Positions 6,055 to 7,482 of a DNA stretch of 7,482 nucleotides are shown here, piece by piece. The stretch is taken from NCBI GenBank assembly GCA_946886545.1, contig CAMPIU010000141.1:1-7482 (forward strand), written 5' to 3'. The notes below the pieces were generated by a model. That model searched no databases. It saw nothing but the letters and a program-made list of their open reading frames with translations, and was not told the DNA's origin. Origin of the DNA: an uncultured Flavobacteriales bacterium (lineage in GTDB: Bacteria > Bacteroidota > Bacteroidia > Flavobacteriales > Crocinitomicaceae). How positions within the stretch are numbered: the first letter of the stretch is position 1; each line of letters opens with the position of its first letter. The translations under genes and the position numbers were made by a program.

Positions 6055-7098
6055 ATGACTATGTTTTCAAAAGGGTTTATACGGTTAAATTGGATCACAC
6101 TGGTACTGATCTTCCTGGTAATTATTGCGGGCAGTGTTGTTCGAACATCCGGAAGTGGAATGGGTTGTCCGGATTGGCCGAAGTGTTTCGGTACCTGGGT
6201 GCCACCAACCAGTGAAGCCCAATTACCGAAGAATTACAGGGAAGTATATGGTGAAAAGCGTGTGGCTAAAGTAGAGAAGTTTGCCAAATTCCTGACTGTG
6301 CTCGGGATGCAAGAAACAGCTAAAAAGATCAAAAATGATCCGAGAACCTATGAAGAAGAAGCATTCAATGCACAAAGAACCTGGACGGAATACGGCAATC
6401 GCTTGGTTGGCTTTTTAGCAGGAAACGGAGTTTTGATCATTTTTCTTTGGGCATTGTTGAAATACCGGAAAGACCGCAGACTGGTCTGGCTTTCCCTGAT
6501 AAACTTAATAGCAATCGGTCTGAACGGCTGGTTCGGTTCAATAGTTGTAGCAACAAACCTCGTTCCCTGGACGATTACCGTTCACATGTTTTTGGCTTTA
6601 TTGGTAGTTTGTTTGCAGTTGATGCTTATCCGCAGGATCAGCCCTGTTCAGCAAAAGACTTTGAATTTACCGGTAGCAATGAAGTGGCTGATCGGGATTA
6701 TTTTGGTAATCACAGCTTACCAAATGTTCCTTGGAACCCAGGTACGTGAATACATTGATCAATTGACTCAACAAGGTTTGGGAAGAGATTCCTGGACGAG
6801 TCGCTTCGGATGGGCATTCTTCATTCACCGTTCCTTTTCCTGGGCAGTCCTGGTTTTAATGGTTTTATTGGTATTCCTGAATTACAAAACAGATAAAGTC
6901 AAATCCGTGTATTGGGCTTTTTTGGTATTGGTTATCGAATTGGTTGGCGGAGTTTTATTAGCCTACGCTGATATGCCCGGTTTCGTGCAAGTGTCTCATT
7001 TATTGTGTGCTACCGTTTTGTTCGGGATCTTATTCCTGCAATTCATCCGCCTCCGGCCTTTATCAAAACCACTTTCAAAGAACAGCATCCGCGGATAA
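6055..7098 (+). CDS. ctaA: Heme A synthase, COX15/CtaA family
   Basis: Inner-membrane enzyme that oxidises the C8 methyl of heme O to the formyl group of heme A, needed for aa3-type cytochrome oxidases. It is 347 aa with eight predicted membrane segments (roughly 12-30, 117-136, 142-164, 173-192, 207-227, 255-276, 285-303, 310-332), the CtaA two-bundle layout. The first outer loop is long (about 31-110) and starts with 'GSGMGCPDWPKC', whose C38 and C44 match the conserved cysteine pair. Heme-ligand histidines are seen at H177 ('TVHMFLA'), H258 ('FIHR') and H315 ('VSHLLCA'). The first expected one is Asn: 'TEYGNR' with N115, while E112 is kept. Either ATG (6055 or 6061) could start translation; 6055 is used. 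Neither the heme O synthase gene nor oxidase subunits appear next to it in this window. Confidence 0.93.
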   Translation: MTMFSKGFIRLNWITLVLIFLVIIAGSVVRTSGSGMGCPDWPKCFGTWVPPTSEAQLPKNYREVYGEKRVAKVEKFAKFLTVLGMQETAKKIKNDPRTYEEEAFNAQRTWTEYGNRLVGFLAGNGVLIIFLWALLKYRKDRRLVWLSLINLIAIGLNGWFGSIVVATNLVPWTITVHMFLALLVVCLQLMLIRRISPVQQKTLNLPVAMKWLIGIILVITAYQMFLGTQVREYIDQLTQQGLGRDSWTSRFGWAFFIHRSFSWAVLVLMVLLVFLNYKTDKVKSVYWAFLVLVIELVGGVLLAYADMPGFVQVSHLLCATVLFGILFLQFIRLRPLSKPLSKNSIRG

Positions 7099-7125
7099 TT
7101 TTCTGTGGCTTTTGGTGATTTTAGA

Positions 7126-7154
7126 TTTGAAATTCGATAGAAATAGTATATTTG
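7126..7154 (+). promoter_or_regulatory. Consensus Bacteroidetes promoter facing the repeat array
   Basis: TTTG (7126-7129), 17 nt, then TATATTTG (7147-7154), an exact match to TAnnTTTG and followed by C. It is the best promoter match I see in the window. Transcription would start near 7160, and the first downstream structure is the repeat array from 7225. Confidence 0.65.
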
Positions 7155-7224
7155 CACCCGAAAGCAAAATCAACAGATATGTCATGCTAATGCTAGCACT
7201 ATTTAGTTGAAAAAAATGTTTTCC

Positions 7225-7320
7225 GGTCCTATAGCTCTCCCGATAGCTATCGGGACAGTAGGTGTAGAGGATTGAAGTAGAACTGTTAATGAAGTAACAG
7301 TATTTTTGAAATATTAATAC
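7225..7320 (+). repeat. Tandem repeat unit 1 (96 bp, short form)
   Basis: It begins GGTCCTATAGCTC, then one 18-bp palindrome, then a 65-nt tail that is 61/65 identical to the tail of unit 2. It lacks the D-stem 3' strand and the anticodon-stem 5' strand found in unit 2. The tail contains ACTGTTA-N6-TAACAGT (7282-7301, 7 bp) followed by ATTTTT, terminator-like but AT-rich. Confidence 0.85.
7238..7255. repeat. 18-bp perfect palindrome, GC centre, unit 1
   Basis: TCCCGATAGCTATCGGGA, equal to its own reverse complement and identical to 7371-7388. It is the only palindrome in unit 1. Confidence 0.9.
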
Positions 7321-7333
7321 GGTCCTATAGCTC

Positions 7334-7351
7334 TCCCGATAATTATCGGGA
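7334..7351. repeat. 18-bp perfect palindrome, AATT centre, D-loop position
   Basis: TCCCGATAATTATCGGGA is a perfect palindrome differing from the others only in the two central bases. The change keeps perfect self-complementarity. Confidence 0.9.
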
Positions 7352-7370
7352 CGGTTAGAGCAACTGACTC

Positions 7371-7388
7371 TCCCGATAGCTATCGGGA
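7371..7388. repeat. 18-bp perfect palindrome, GC centre, anticodon-loop position
   Basis: TCCCGATAGCTATCGGGA, identical to the unit 1 copy and flanked by the anticodon-stem-like ACTG and CAGT. Confidence 0.9.
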
Positions 7389-7453
7389 CAGTAGGTGTTG
7401 GGGATTGAAGTAGAGCTGTTAATGAAATAACAGTATTTTTGAAATATTAATAC

Positions 7454-7482
7454 GGTCCTATAGCTCTCCCGATAATTATCGG
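7454..7482 (+). repeat. Tandem repeat unit 3, cut by the window end
   Basis: GGTCCTATAGCTC followed by the first 16 bases of the AATT-centre palindrome (from 7467), identical to the start of unit 2. It shows that the array continues beyond the window and that unit 3 begins as the full form. Confidence 0.85.

Larger units (their letters stand above)
7321..7392 (+). pseudogene. tRNA-like 5' half interrupted by two palindromes
   Basis: GGTCCTA fits an acceptor 5' strand and TA positions 8-9. GCTC (7330-7333) pairs with GAGC (7358-7361) as a D stem, with GGTTA before the latter as in a normal D loop. ACTG (7363-7366) pairs with CAGT (7389-7392) as an anticodon stem. One palindrome replaces part of the D loop and the other the anticodon loop, so no anticodon can be read. 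After a variable-loop-like AGGTG the match fades: no T-stem 3' strand and no TAGGACC acceptor 3' strand are present. It is therefore not a functional tRNA as seen. The original may have been a tRNA with C at position 34, which is uncertain. Confidence 0.55.
7321..7453 (+). repeat. Tandem repeat unit 2 (133 bp, full form)
   Basis: In order: GGTCCTATAGCTC (7321-7333), palindrome with AATT centre (7334-7351), CGGTTAGAGCAACTGACTC (7352-7370), palindrome with GC centre (7371-7388), and the 65-nt tail (7389-7453). The tail hairpin of unit 1 is kept (7415-7434), with its outer A-T pair changed to G-T. Confidence 0.88.
7099..7482. other. Gene-free tail with promoter and tandem tRNA-like repeats
   Basis: No protein-coding gene is supported in these 384 bases. 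In order, the stretch holds the promoter, a small hairpin TGCTA-N4-TAGCA (7185-7198), and from 7225 the repeat units. An 8-codon ORF (7184-7210) after the promoter ends before the array, and its translation is unproven. Confidence 0.7.

Noticed and set aside
6447..6749. 100-aa plus-strand ORF in another frame
   Set aside because: Shadow of the heme A synthase gene, whose frame is clearly the coding one.
7007..7210. 67-aa ORF overlapping the heme A synthase 3' end
   Set aside because: Its first half is the out-of-frame end of the synthase gene, and it runs through the predicted promoter; only the last eight codons are noted separately.
7321..7453. Functional tRNA gene
   Set aside because: No 3' acceptor strand complementary to GGTCCTA and no T-stem 3' strand are present, and the anticodon loop is occupied by a palindrome.
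7225..7482. CRISPR array
   Set aside because: The repeated blocks are long tandem units of 96 and 133 bp with near-identical tails. There are no unique spacers between short identical repeats, and no cas gene is present.

Overview
The window looks like a piece of a Bacteroidota genome, most likely class Flavobacteriia; a Fluviicola/Crocinitomicaceae-like member is a guess. Four things point there: (i) promoter-like sites of the Bacteroidetes type (TTG/TTTG, 17-21 nt, TAnnTTTG) instead of E. coli -35/-10 boxes; (ii) signal peptides ending in '...FAQ' or '...SGQ'; (iii) a propeller/Y_Y_Y/His_kinase sensor paired with a LytTR regulator; and (iv) few recognisable Shine-Dalgarno sequences.

Layout. 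1-2642 (+) is the 3' part of a large membrane sensor histidine kinase whose N-terminus lies outside the window. It is followed after 3 nt by its LytTR response regulator (2646-3371, +); together they form a two-component operon. A separate gene at 3464-4297 (+) encodes an exported DUF4412-like protein. It converges on, and overlaps by 11 bp, a YeeZ-family NAD(P)-binding protein (4287-5072, -). Next comes a 291-bp non-coding stretch carrying three copies of a 'ctatgtggtt' intergenic repeat. It is followed by a small unrecognised secreted protein (5364-5768, -), then a 286-bp divergent intergenic region with three back-to-back hairpins, then a COX15/CtaA-type heme A synthase (6055-7098, +). The window ends in a 384-bp gene-free tail.

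The tail is the most unusual part. A near-consensus promoter (7126-7154) faces a tandem repeat that begins at 7225 and runs off the window end. Each unit starts with sequence resembling the 5' half of a tRNA gene: acceptor strand, D stem and anticodon stem. In the full-length unit an 18-bp perfect palindrome sits at the D-loop position and another at the anticodon-loop position. The first unit is 37 bp shorter, exactly as if its two palindromes had recombined. No complete tRNA can be assembled from what is visible. The window may stop here because the repeat broke the assembly, but that is inference.

Functionally the genes are mostly independent of each other: one signalling pair, one envelope or secreted protein of unknown role, one soluble oxidoreductase-like protein, one small secreted protein, and one membrane enzyme supplying heme A for aa3-type cytochrome oxidase. 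I see no defence island, integrase, transposase or CRISPR array.
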